Assembly: GCF_040537815.1 (NCBI RefSeq)
Contig: NZ_JBEWSZ010000016.1
Location: forward strand, 1-41,563
DNA from: Mesorhizobium shangrilense
Lineage (GTDB): Bacteria > Pseudomonadota > Alphaproteobacteria > Rhizobiales > Rhizobiaceae
Length of the DNA: 41,563 nucleotides
Direction: 5' to 3'
The notes beneath the pieces are model-generated. The model was not told where the DNA came from. It saw only the letters and a list, made by a program, of their open reading frames with translations, and made no database searches. A program made the translations under genes and the position numbers. Shown one piece after another: positions 1-8,380 of the stretch; position 1 is the stretch's first letter, and each line of letters begins with the position of its first letter.

Positions 1-1
1 G

Positions 2-934
2 CTGTCCGACAAAAGCTTTGCCGTCGAGCCGGCACGGCTGTTCCTGTGCAACGGCGCCCAGCACGCCATCGACATCGCGCTGCGCCTGGTGGCGAAGCCC
101 GGCGACAGCATCTTGGTGGATGCCTTCACCTATTCCGGTTTCAAGGCAATCGCTGCAGCCAGCCATTTCACCTTGGTGCCTGTGGAGATGGATGAGGAGG
201 GAATGGATCCAGAGGCGCTGAACCAAGCCTGCCGTCGTTCCGGTGCGCGGGTGCTCTATTGCATGCCAACGCTGCAGAGCCCCACAGCACGCACCATGAG
301 CCTGACCCGGCGCCGGGGTATCGCTGAACTGGCTGAGGAGTTCGATCTCACCGTCATCGAGGATGACGTCCACGCGTTTTTCTTCACCGAGCGTCCTATA
401 CCGATCGCCTCGTTGGCACCCGGCCGAACCTTCTACGTCACGTCCTATTCCAAATGCATTGCACCGGGCTTCCGGCTCGGCACATTGACCGTCCCGACGG
501 CCTACATTGCGCAAGCCGAGCTCCTCCTGCACGCCTCCGCCTGGTTTGTGGCTCCAATGCTGAGCGAGGCAGTGGTGCGGCTGATTGAAAACGGCAAGCT
601 GGAAGAACTTCTGCGTGAGCGGCGCCGGCAGGCGCTGGAGCGTTACCGCGTGTTCCTGGAGGTCTTTCCCAATGCCGCAGGACTTCAGTTCCCGGCCTTC
701 TTCGGATGGTTGCCATTGCCGGCGGAGTGGTCCGCAGATCAATTTGCCGCCGCTGCGCGGGGTCGCGGCATATTTGTGACGCCGCCCATCGCCTCCGCGA
801 TGGGTGAGGGTAACCCCGGCGCAATTCGCATTTGCCTTGGCGCGCCAAAGGACCTTAGAGAACTCTCTGATGTGCTTCAGGCCCTGCGCGATATCCTGGA
901 TCGCCATCCAGTAAACGTCGTTTCCGTCGCATAG
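2..934 (+). CDS. MocR-type (GntR/aminotransferase) regulator, C-terminal part only
   Basis: The frame is open from base 2, so the gene begins left of the window; the N-terminal GntR winged helix and the start of the aminotransferase domain are missing. What is seen is a fold-type I PLP aminotransferase domain: a CNGAQHAID segment, the CMPTLQSPTARTMS segment typical of the family, an ED-D motif after the third strand (VIEDDVHA) and the PLP-lysine motif SYSKCIAPGFRLG. In MocR/PdxR proteins this domain does not usually catalyse transamination but senses PLP or an amino-compound and controls a nearby gene. A free-standing class I/II aminotransferase is the alternative, but the CMPTLQxPTxR wording favours MocR. 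No target gene is visible downstream in this window. Confidence 0.85.
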   Translation: MSDKSFAVEPARLFLCNGAQHAIDIALRLVAKPGDSILVDAFTYSGFKAIAAASHFTLVPVEMDEEGMDPEALNQACRRSGARVLYCMPTLQSPTARTMSLTRRRGIAELAEEFDLTVIEDDVHAFFFTERPIPIASLAPGRTFYVTSYSKCIAPGFRLGTLTVPTAYIAQAELLLHASAWFVAPMLSEAVVRLIENGKLEELLRERRRQALERYRVFLEVFPNAAGLQFPAFFGWLPLPAEWSADQFAAAARGRGIFVTPPIASAMGEGNPGAIRICLGAPKDLRELSDVLQALRDILDRHPVNVVSVA

Positions 935-1871
935 CCGGTGCTTGTTCCCGGCCAAGTCCCAGTGGCTGCCAGCGGACCCTCGCGGTTACTGTTTTGCCGT
1001 TGGATGGATGGCGGGCCAAAAAGTCCGCCAGCTCATGACGACCTTCGCAATGCTACGACACGCTGCCAGCGCCCACACTGATGTTCTATGTGTCGAAATT
1101 TCCATTGCAGTTGAAGCAGCCGGTGAAAGGAAGATGGGGGCTCGGGACCGAACAAGTGCGACCCGGATGGTCATGTTCCCAACAGATACGCCGGGACCAG
1201 GTTAACGGCCACACAAGATCGATCGCTCAGATGGCCAATCGCACAATTTGCACGCCAAAGGAGGAGACAGCGTTCCTCGATTCTATCCCCGATCCACAGC
1301 CACGTTCAGGTGGGCCCATTGAAGCCGAAGCCGCGTTAGCGTCCCCATCCAGCCGCTTTGAGCAAGTCTACACGATCCTGTCCGAGGCCGCCGCCGAGAC
1401 GCTCAACACCATTGCCTCGGATCCCCGGCACCTGTGCCAACTTGGCCATCCCGGACGAGACTTGCCAACAGCGCCGTCAAGCCCTCGGCGTTCCCCACCG
1501 CGCCACCGCCGCACCGCGGCATGGCCCTTGCGCAGCGGCGCCATCAATACACAGCGCGCGAAGATCAAACGCCGCATCACGCCGTGCCAGCGTCAGCGGG
1601 CCAGTTCAATCTGGCTTCAAGGAACGTAGCGCACGGCGTCCGGTCGCCAACCGTCTCCGCGCGATCTCACAGTACCTCCAAGTTTAGCTGGTAAGATGCT
1701 GAGTCACGCCCGCCCGAAGGCGCAATCGACAAAAACCGAATTGCACTGCAGGAAAGCTGAAATTACAGAGCACTATTTCAGAGACGTGCGGATAGTTGAC
1801 GGACGACTGCGCCATTTCTCCTCCAAGAACGGGAACAGCATTCCTCCACCGAGAAGCGTCGTTCTATCGTA
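935..1871. other. Non-coding stretch with IS91-like debris
   Basis: No intact gene is supported here. Several open frames exist but they are arginine/proline-rich and overlap on both strands, as expected for GC-rich non-coding DNA. The only recognisable content is a short piece of an IS91-type transposase near 1357-1470, listed separately. The last 130 bases before the ABC exporter stop codon are more AT-rich. Confidence 0.5.
1357..1470 (+). pseudogene. IS91-family transposase fragment, frameshifted
   Basis: In the plus frame starting near 1357 the translation contains AAAETLNTIASDPRHL, and after a +1 shift near 1434 it continues ANLAI. This resembles the core of IS91/IS801-type Y1 transposases (wording of the type AAAETL..IA.DP.HLGA.IG). 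No HUH or catalytic tyrosine region is preserved around it. The identification rests on about 20 residues and should be seen as a remnant only. Another IS91-like remnant lies at 16145-16240. Confidence 0.4.
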
Positions 1872-3740
1872 TTAAGCATTGGCGACCAGCCCCTCCGTCA
1901 GTTGCAGCGCCTGCCGCTCGAACAGGCGCCGGTAGATGCCGCCGTCGAGGCGGATCAGCGTGCCATGATCGCCCTCCTCGACGATGCGGCTACGGTCAAA
2001 CACGAGCAGCCTGTCGAGCGCGCGCACGGTCGCGAGCCGGTGCGCGATCACAAGCGTCGTCCTGCCGGCCATCAGCCTTTCCATTGCCTTCTGGATCAGC
2101 GCCTCGGACTCCGAATCGAGGCTCGACGTCGCCTCGTCGAGGATCAGGATCGGTGCATTGACCAGGAAGGCTCGCGCAATCGCTACCCGCTGACGCTCCC
2201 CGCCGGAAAGCTTCATCCCCCGTTCGCCGACCAGCGTCCCATAGCCCTTCGGCAGGCGTGCAATGAACTCGTGCGCACTGGCGAGCTTTGCGGCTTCCTC
2301 GATCTCAGCATGGCTGGCGCCGGGACGCCCATAGGCGATATTCTCGGCAAGCGATCTATGGAACAGGATCGGCTCCTGCTGCACGGTCGCGATCTGCGAG
2401 CGGAGCGAAGCCTGTGTCCCCTTTGAAATATCCTGCCCATCGATTAGGATCCGGCCGCCATTTACATCATAAAGCCGCTGGATGAGCTTTACAAATGTGG
2501 TCTTGCCAGAGCCGGAAGGGCCTACCAGCCCGACCCGTTCGCCGGCCATAATTGAAACCGAGAGGTCGCTATAGAGCGGCAGCGGATGGTTGCTGTAGTG
2601 GAAATGGACGTTCTCGAACTGGATGCGGCCTTTCGTGATCCGGATCGGCTTGGCTTCCGGACGATCGGCGACGTCGAGCGGCTGGTTCTGGATTTCGACC
2701 AACTCCTCCATGTCGTTGACCGAGCGCTGCACGTTTCGCACATGCATGCCGACATCGCGCAAATAGCCCTGCAGCACAAAGAAGGACGTGAGCACAAACG
2801 CAATGTCGCCCGGGGTCGCTTGGCCATCCGACCAGAGAAGCAGGCTGTAGCCGATTGCGGCCGCCCTAAGCGCGAGCAGCGTGATGCCTTGGACCGTGCC
2901 GTTGATCGTTCCGCGCACCCACGTGCGGCGCGTCCGATGCCGCCACTTCGCGATGACCTTCGCGAGGCGCTCTTCTTCCCGTTGTTCGGCGCCGAAGCCC
3001 TTAACGACTGCGTTGCAGCTGATGGCGTCCGCGAGCGCGCCGCCGAGCTTGGTATCCCATCTGTTGGCAAGGCTCGCCGCCGGGGCGACATAGCCGAGCG
3101 ACAGCGCGATGGGCAGTCCGATATAGACAAGCGAGCCGCAGGCGGTCATCAATCCCATTACGGGCCAGTACCAGCCAAGCAGCACAGTCGAACCGATCAG
3201 CATGATGAGTGACGGGAACAAAGCGTCCAGGATGGTGTCGTTCAGAAGACCGAGCGCCGACGTGCCGCGCGTGATTTTGCGCACCGTCGAGCCAGAGAAG
3301 CTGTTGGCGTGCCAGTCGGCCGACAAGCGTTGGACGCGGCGGAATGTGTCGCTCGCAATGTTGGGCATCATCTTGAGCGTGAGATCGATGATGCCGATGT
3401 ACGCGACCTGACGCATGACGAGGGCGGCGAGAGCGAGCGCCATCAGCGTGAAGAAAGCACTGAGCGCTACGTCCCAAGCAGTCTGTTCCGCCGACGCCCC
3501 ACCGGCAACAGCATCGACGAGTAGACCCATATAGAGCGGCGTCAATAAATCAGCGAGCGTGGCCGCAAGCACCGCGGTCATGATGATCCCGAGCCGGGCC
3601 GGCTGGCTACTCCATTGGTGGGCAGTGAAAGCGAGAACGTCGCGAAAAGCGCCGTTCTCTCGGAATGCGTCTCTGACGCGACCATGATATGTTGCCACCT
3701 TCGTCACTCCATCGATCGCGATGTAAATACCGGTCGGCAA
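1872..3740 (-). CDS. ABC exporter, fused permease and ATPase (MsbA/LipA type)
   Basis: Half-size exporter of about 620 residues with a membrane domain (residues about 30-340, several hydrophobic segments) followed by an ATPase domain. The ATPase shows Walker A GPSGSGKTT (407-415), Q-loop around 455, signature LSGGERQR (511-518), Walker B ILILDEATSSLD (531-542) and the switch histidine in IAHRLAT (567). It would work as a homodimer exporting a lipid, glycolipid, peptide or drug; the substrate cannot be told. The listed start is a TTG; two GTG codons 11 and 14 codons further in are possible starts. It stands alone, with decayed sequence on both sides. Confidence 0.9.
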   Translation of the reverse strand: MPTGIYIAIDGVTKVATYHGRVRDAFRENGAFRDVLAFTAHQWSSQPARLGIIMTAVLAATLADLLTPLYMGLLVDAVAGGASAEQTAWDVALSAFFTLMALALAALVMRQVAYIGIIDLTLKMMPNIASDTFRRVQRLSADWHANSFSGSTVRKITRGTSALGLLNDTILDALFPSLIMLIGSTVLLGWYWPVMGLMTACGSLVYIGLPIALSLGYVAPAASLANRWDTKLGGALADAISCNAVVKGFGAEQREEERLAKVIAKWRHRTRRTWVRGTINGTVQGITLLALRAAAIGYSLLLWSDGQATPGDIAFVLTSFFVLQGYLRDVGMHVRNVQRSVNDMEELVEIQNQPLDVADRPEAKPIRITKGRIQFENVHFHYSNHPLPLYSDLSVSIMAGERVGLVGPSGSGKTTFVKLIQRLYDVNGGRILIDGQDISKGTQASLRSQIATVQQEPILFHRSLAENIAYGRPGASHAEIEEAAKLASAHEFIARLPKGYGTLVGERGMKLSGGERQRVAIARAFLVNAPILILDEATSSLDSESEALIQKAMERLMAGRTTLVIAHRLATVRALDRLLVFDRSRIVEEGDHGTLIRLDGGIYRRLFERQALQLTEGLVANA

Positions 3741-4080
3741 ATCCTGCCGCTTCGCGATGAGGGACTCACAAATCGTGCCAACCGCGCAGAAAGGGCATCA
3801 GAGAAAATTTGTCCATGTTATCCAAATCCTTAAATGAGAGTCTCTCAGGAAACCCTGCCCCCAGCGCGTCGCGGGTTTGACAAACCAGACAGTCGGTTGC
3901 CCGTCGTTCCGGGAACAGCCGCGAGGAGTCCTGCGCGACTGAGCGGAATTCACGCGCGTTTGCGTTGACCGATGTCCAACGAGTTTGCGCATGGCAGCAT
4001 TAGAGGCCCTCGTATTGTCCTGGGCATGGTACATGCGTGGTCATCCACGAACGCTTCGCCGATTGAGGAGAAATCGTCCC
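3741..4080. other. Intergenic stretch without a recognised gene
   Basis: Upstream region of the ABC exporter on the minus strand. I find no coding frame with a recognisable product. It ends at the ribosome binding site (GAGGAG, about 4069) of the HesB/IscA stump that follows. Confidence 0.4.
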
Positions 4081-4146
4081 ATGATCACGCTCACCGAAAA
4101 TGCCGCCGTCGCCATGTCGGCCGCGCTTTTCCGAATCGGCGAGCCT
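4081..4146 (+). pseudogene. HesB/IscA family iron-sulfur assembly protein, N-terminal stump
   Basis: After a good ribosome binding site (GAGGAG, 12 bases upstream) an ATG opens the frame [20 protein letters not shown], followed by EP, which matches the N-terminus of HesB/IscA-like proteins (rhizobial versions start [11 protein letters not shown] and reach a GEP.EGLRI motif). The similarity stops at about 4146, exactly where a biotin carboxylase piece on the other strand begins, so the gene was cut by a rearrangement. The three cysteines that carry the iron or cluster are therefore absent. In rhizobia such genes are often linked to nif clusters; that link is inference. Confidence 0.55.
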
Positions 4147-4241
4147 CATGCACAGCGGAACCGAACAGTTCACCGACCTCTTCCAGAGTTCTGGCCACTT
4201 TCATCCCACGTCCTCCGCCGCCGAAGCCGGCCTTAATGGCA
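4139..4241 (-). pseudogene. Biotin carboxylase (AccC-like) fragment
   Basis: The minus-strand frame holds [20 protein letters not shown] and then [13 protein letters not shown], which is the ATP-grasp glycine-rich loop of biotin carboxylases (consensus VKA..GGGGRGM) and the following helix. Only about 34 of the usual 450 or so residues remain. The left break coincides with the HesB/IscA stump; on the right it joins the remains of a PxpC-like gene on the same strand, an order seen in clusters where biotin-dependent carboxylase subunits accompany PxpB/PxpC-type proteins. Confidence 0.7.
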
Positions 4242-4299
4242 GGCGCCGAACCGACCTCCTGGCGAATGCGACACCTTCCGCCGCCGAGGCAAGCGGCCC

Positions 4300-5038
4300 A
4301 TCCGACTTCCGCCGTGTCGCACGTTCCAGCGGCTCGGCGCCGGCGAGGCGTGCGCCCACTCGGCTTCATTCCGCGTCACCTTCCATTCCCGGCTAAGCAG
4401 CGTTGCGAGCGCTTTTTTCGTGAACCAGTCGGGGCCTCGAGCACCACGTCGATGGTCAAGGTGTCATCCGCCTTTGGTAACTTCGTAGCAGGGGGCCCTG
4501 AACGGATCCACAGCCAAAGTTGGTTCGCTCGCCGGCGTCAGAATGTCGCCTAGCTTGACCGGCGCGAGGACGACCTTCGCCAAAGTGTCCATCGCGACCG
4601 AGCCGAGAAAATTTCTCGCCGGCGAAACCACCGCGTAACTAGCCCCGCGTGCTCTCATCAAGCGCGAAGAATTGACTAAAGGGCGCGGCGAGGCTGCGGC
4701 CGTCAGCCGTAACGATCGTCAGCGGCGCCGGCGCCCGTGACGGCAAGTGTAACCGGGCGGCTGGCCTTTAAGGCGAAGCGGCCATAAGCGATCTCGATGG
4801 CTGCATCGCGACGCCGATTGCCGAGGCAGTCATTGGCTTCGATAAGACGCACGATCAAGAGCACTCGATTCAAGCACACTTCGGTCAGCCTGACAGGACC
4901 GGCCAAGGTCCTGATAGTGGACAGGGCGATCAGCACGGATCGTTGCGCGGCTTGCCAACCGTTTGGAACGGCGGGGACGGCGACTTCCTTTCTCCAGCTA
5001 AGCGAGTCCGGCGTCGTAAAGACCGAAAGAGCTGCCAT
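4300..5038 (-). pseudogene. PxpC/KipA-like (5-oxoprolinase subunit C, biotin-dependent carboxyltransferase family), decayed
   Basis: Successive minus-strand frames give family hallmarks in the right order: MAALSVFTTPDS (from 5038, with a plausible AAAGGA site), AIEIAYGRFALKASRPVTLA, LTIVTADGRSLAAPFSQFFA, LRGGFA, then AMDTLAKVVLAPVKLGDILT, LTIDVVL, and LAGAEPLER. They lie in different frames, so there are at least four frameshifts and a stop (TAG just before LRGGFA). The middle of the N-terminal half is not recognisable. The intact protein would be about 300 residues. Together with the AccC piece it marks a dead biotin-dependent carboxylase or oxoprolinase operon. Confidence 0.7.
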
Positions 5039-5352
5039 TTCCTTTTTTCGGGTTCCGCTGAAAGTCTTCTGTCTAAACGTGATTATTATGGTCCACTCGT
5101 TGTATTTCCCAAAGCCATTGCACGGTATAGTGACAGCACTTGGCGGCGTGCGCGGCACGGAAGGGGAGGAGGCCAGGGCAAAGGCTGAAGCACGGTGAGA
5201 CGGCGCAGACCGTCACGCTCTTCACGAGAGACTATTCTCCACAGGTAATCGTCATCATCGATCCGGCGGGTCGGGAGACTCCAGAACCAGGACGTACGCA
5301 TCCCTGCGGGGGTTGTCGAATCCCTATAAGATTGAATGTTCGCGAAGGCAGC
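5039..5352. other. Intergenic stretch without a recognised gene
   Basis: Lies between the decayed PxpC-like gene and the monooxygenase stop codon. I see no coding frame that can be defended and no clear terminator for the monooxygenase gene. Confidence 0.35.
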
Positions 5353-6699
5353 TCAGGCGGTCGCCTTTTGCGGGTGGCTGAACGTGCTGTCAGGGCGCGG
5401 CAGACCGAAATGGTCCCTCAGCGTTGCCCCGTCATAGTCGTGCCGGAAAAGTCCGCGCCGGCGCAAGATCGGCACCACCTCCTCGGCGAATACGTCGAAC
5501 CCGCCCTGCAGATAGGGCGGCATGACATTGAAGCCGTCCGCGGCACCGTTGTCGAACCATTCCTGGATCTTGTCGGCGATCTGTTCGGGCGTCCCGGCCT
5601 GGACCCAATGCCCGCGTGCCCCGGCGAGGCGGTGGAGCAACTGGCGGATCGTCGGATCCTCGCGCTCGATGATGTCGAGTACAACGTGGAAGCGGCTGCT
5701 CGCGCCGCGCTCACCCTCGAGACTGATGAGCTCGCGCGGAAATGGCCCGTCCAGGTCGTAGCCGGAAAGGTCGGCGTCGACGATGCGGCGTAGCTGATCG
5801 AGAGAATATTCCGGCTGCGTCAGCTCGTTGAACTCGTCATGCAGTGCGCGGGCTTCAGCCTCGGTTGAACCGATGAAAGGACTGATGCCGGGCAGGACCT
5901 TGACGTGGTCAGGGTTGCGGCCAACCGACTTCACGCGCGCTTTGATGTCGGCATAAAATTCCTGCGCGTTGCCGAGAGTCTGATGTGCTGTAAATATCGC
6001 CTCGGCATAGCGGCTTGCGAATGACCGTCCGTCTTCCGACGAGCCCGCCTGGACATAGACCGGACGCCCCTGGGGCGAGCGCGGAAGCGTCAGCGGGCCC
6101 TTCACCCGATGATATTTGCCGATGTGGTTGATTGGGTGGATCTTGTCGGTGTCGGCAAAAATGCCGGACTCCCGGTCCGAAACGAGCGCGTCGTCCTCCC
6201 AGCTGTCCCAGAGCTTCGTCACCACATCAACGAATTCGCTTGCGCGCTCGTAACGGTCGGCGTGGGTTGGATGTCGATCAAAGCCGAAATTCAGCGCTGC
6301 CGACGCATCGCCCGTGGTGACAATGTTCCAACCGGCGCGCCCGCCGCTCAGATGATCGACAGAAGCAAACAGCCGGGCCAGGTTGTAGGGTTCGTTGTAG
6401 GTGGTCGAAGCGGTCGCGATGAAGCCTATTCTCTCCGTCACGGCGGCGAGTGCCGAAATCCATGTCAGCGGCTCCAGCCTGAAGCGGCTTGCGTAGCGGA
6501 TGTTGTCGGCGAGCGCGGGCCCATCGGCAAAGAACAGCGCGTCGAACTTGCTCGCCTCGGCCTTTTTCGCCAGTTCCTGGTAATAGGCGATGTCCAGCAC
6601 TCTCTCAGGGGCGGAATCCTTATAGCGCCAGCCGGCTTCATGATGGCCGCCAGGATAGATGAAAAGGTTGAGGTTCAACTGTCGTGATTCGGTGGGCAT
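5353..6699 (-). CDS. FMN-dependent monooxygenase, NtaA/SnaA/DszA (luciferase-like) family
   Basis: 448 residues, typical for the NtaA/SnaA/DszA group, which oxidise compounds such as nitrilotriacetate or dibenzothiophene sulfone using reduced FMN delivered by a separate reductase. Family features seen are the N-terminal LNLFIYPGGHHEAGWRY, the FDALFFADGPA strand, the TTYNEPYNLARLFASVDHLS segment, SGGRAGWNIVT and YVQAGSSEDGRSFA. The start at 6699 is set by a strong AGGAGG site seven bases upstream; an in-frame extension to 6879 has no such site. It is the last gene downstream of a sulfonate-type ABC transporter on the same strand, with 46 bases between them. The substrate is therefore probably an imported sulfonate, sulfone or similar, but this is inference. 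No flavin reductase is nearby. Confidence 0.88.
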   Translation of the reverse strand: MPTESRQLNLNLFIYPGGHHEAGWRYKDSAPERVLDIAYYQELAKKAEASKFDALFFADGPALADNIRYASRFRLEPLTWISALAAVTERIGFIATASTTYNEPYNLARLFASVDHLSGGRAGWNIVTTGDASAALNFGFDRHPTHADRYERASEFVDVVTKLWDSWEDDALVSDRESGIFADTDKIHPINHIGKYHRVKGPLTLPRSPQGRPVYVQAGSSEDGRSFASRYAEAIFTAHQTLGNAQEFYADIKARVKSVGRNPDHVKVLPGISPFIGSTEAEARALHDEFNELTQPEYSLDQLRRIVDADLSGYDLDGPFPRELISLEGERGASSRFHVVLDIIEREDPTIRQLLHRLAGARGHWVQAGTPEQIADKIQEWFDNGAADGFNVMPPYLQGGFDVFAEEVVPILRRRGLFRHDYDGATLRDHFGLPRPDSTFSHPQKATA

Positions 6700-6745
6700 A
6701 TGTTTGTCCTCCTGGGGTGACTCTGGGCGACAAGTCTTCGGCCGC

Positions 6746-7492
6746 TCAGATCGGCAGCACAGGCTTTGTCTCGACGCCGAGATGACGCAGAAGTTCGGAG
6801 CGGATCTCGCCGAACCGGCGATGGCTGTGATCGCGTGGCTTGGGGACATCGATGACGATGTCGGCGGCGATCGCGCCATTGTCGAGCACCAAAACCCGGT
6901 CCGCCAGCGTCACGGCTTCGTCCACATCATGGGTCACCAGCAGGACGGCCGGCTGGTGACGGGCGCAGAGCTGGCGCAGCAGATCGTGCATGCGCAGGCG
7001 GGTCAGCGCGTCGAGCGCACCGAACGGCTCGTCCGCCAGCAGCAGTTCGGGATCACGAACAAGCGATCGCGCCAATGCCACCCGCTGCTGCTCGCCACCA
7101 GAGAGTTCGACCGGCCATGCGTTCTCGCGGCCGCGAAGGCCAACCTCTTCGAGAGCCGCCCGTCCGCGTTGGGCGGCGTCCGGCAGGTCGAGACCAAGAA
7201 CCACATTCTCCAGCACTCGTTTCCATGGCAACAGTCGGGCATCCTGGAACACCACCGATTTCTTATCGGGTGTTTCGAGCCGGCCGGACCCGGAGACTTT
7301 GTCATCGAGATCGGCGAGCGCGCGCAACAATGTACTCTTGCCCGACCCGCTACGGCCGAGAAGGGCGACGAACTCTCCCTTCTCGATGTCGAGACTGAGG
7401 CCGTCGAGGATGGTTCGCGGCCCGAAACTTCTCACAAGGCTCTCGACCCGCACCACGGGCGCGCCGCTCAATCCGCCAGGGTGCGACGCCAT
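6746..7492 (-). CDS. ABC transporter ATPase, sulfonate/taurine/nitrate type (SsuB-like)
   Basis: 248 residues. Walker A GRSGSGKST (46-54), signature LSGGEQQRVALARSL (130-144), Walker B LLLADEPFGALDALTR (150-165) and the switch histidine in LLVTHDVDEA (H188) are all intact. The ADEPFGALDALTR wording is typical of SsuB/TauB/NrtD ATPases. The ATG at 7492 lies inside the 3' end of the permease gene (25-base overlap), which suggests translational coupling. The frame stays open upstream on the permease antisense frame, but that extension is not coding. It energises uptake by the neighbouring permease and binding protein. Confidence 0.92.
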   Translation of the reverse strand: MASHPGGLSGAPVVRVESLVRSFGPRTILDGLSLDIEKGEFVALLGRSGSGKSTLLRALADLDDKVSGSGRLETPDKKSVVFQDARLLPWKRVLENVVLGLDLPDAAQRGRAALEEVGLRGRENAWPVELSGGEQQRVALARSLVRDPELLLADEPFGALDALTRLRMHDLLRQLCARHQPAVLLVTHDVDEAVTLADRVLVLDNGAIAADIVIDVPKPRDHSHRRFGEIRSELLRHLGVETKPVLPI

Positions 7493-8349
7493 GACAGGGA
7501 CCTTTCCTGGAAGAAGCGGACGATGCCGTCGGAGGCGAGACCGAGCAACGCGTAGACGGCGAGACCGACGATGACGATGTCGGTCTGGCCGTAGTTGCGT
7601 GCGAGATCGATCATGTAGCCGATGCCGCTGGTGGCATTGACCTGTTCGACCACCACCAGGGACAGCCAGGCATAGGTCACCGCGAAACGCAGGCCAAGGA
7701 AGAAGCCTGGAAGGGCGCCCGGCAGGATGACCTCGCGGATGAATTCGCCATAGCCCATTCGCAAGGTCTGGGCCAGTTCGACATAACGGCTGTCTATGCT
7801 GCGCAAGCTGCTGTGGGTCTGGATATAGATCGGGATCAGGACAGCCAGCGCGATGGCCGTCACTTTCATGCCCTCGCCGATGCCGAACCACAGCATCAGC
7901 AGCGGGATCAGAGCGAGCGTCGGTATCGCCCGCTTGATCTGAACGGGGCCGTCGATGATCGCCTCGCCAAGCCGGGATAACCCTGAAATGAGAGCAAGCG
8001 TGGTGCCGATCAGGACGCCGAACACCAGACCCTGCGCTGCCCGCCAGGCAGACGTCATCAAATGATCCTGAAGCTTGCCCGCGGCGATGAGATCGATGGC
8101 AGTGCCGACAACCGACCAAGGCGCCGGCAGCGTTCTTGGATCGATCAGGCCGGCGATACTGCCGATGGACCAGATCACGAGAAGAAGTGCGGGCCCGATC
8201 AGCGCGCCAAACGGGATCGCTCGCCCAAGCGCCAGGCGACGCCTCGTCCCGGTCTTGCGAGGCTGTACAGCGGGCGCAAGCAACCCCCTTTCATCCGATG
8301 CGTAGGGAATGGGGAGTGCAACTGCGGCGGTATGTGAGATTGCGTTCAT
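7468..8349 (-). CDS. ABC transporter permease, sulfonate/taurine type (SsuC-like)
   Basis: 293 residues of the BPD_transp_1 family with about six membrane segments after a cytoplasmic N-terminus of some 45 residues. The coupling-helix (EAA) region is seen in RYVELAQTLRMGYGEFIREV followed by ILPGALPGFFLGLR, the form found in SsuC/TauC. The start at 8349 has a GGAG site about nine bases upstream. It sits between the binding-protein gene (31 bases upstream) and the ATPase gene (overlapping), so the three form one operon. The substrate class is alkanesulfonate-like by family, not proved. Confidence 0.92.
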   Translation of the reverse strand: MNAISHTAAVALPIPYASDERGLLAPAVQPRKTGTRRRLALGRAIPFGALIGPALLLVIWSIGSIAGLIDPRTLPAPWSVVGTAIDLIAAGKLQDHLMTSAWRAAQGLVFGVLIGTTLALISGLSRLGEAIIDGPVQIKRAIPTLALIPLLMLWFGIGEGMKVTAIALAVLIPIYIQTHSSLRSIDSRYVELAQTLRMGYGEFIREVILPGALPGFFLGLRFAVTYAWLSLVVVEQVNATSGIGYMIDLARNYGQTDIVIVGLAVYALLGLASDGIVRFFQERSLSWRRTLAD

Positions 8350-8380
8350 CTGCGTCGTCTCCAGTCTTGAGAAGCGGGCG

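Noticed and set aside
6746..8119. Long 457-residue minus frame covering the SsuB-like gene and beyond
   Set aside because: Only the part from 7492 is the ATPase; upstream it is an alternative frame of the permease gene with Arg/His-rich nonsense composition.
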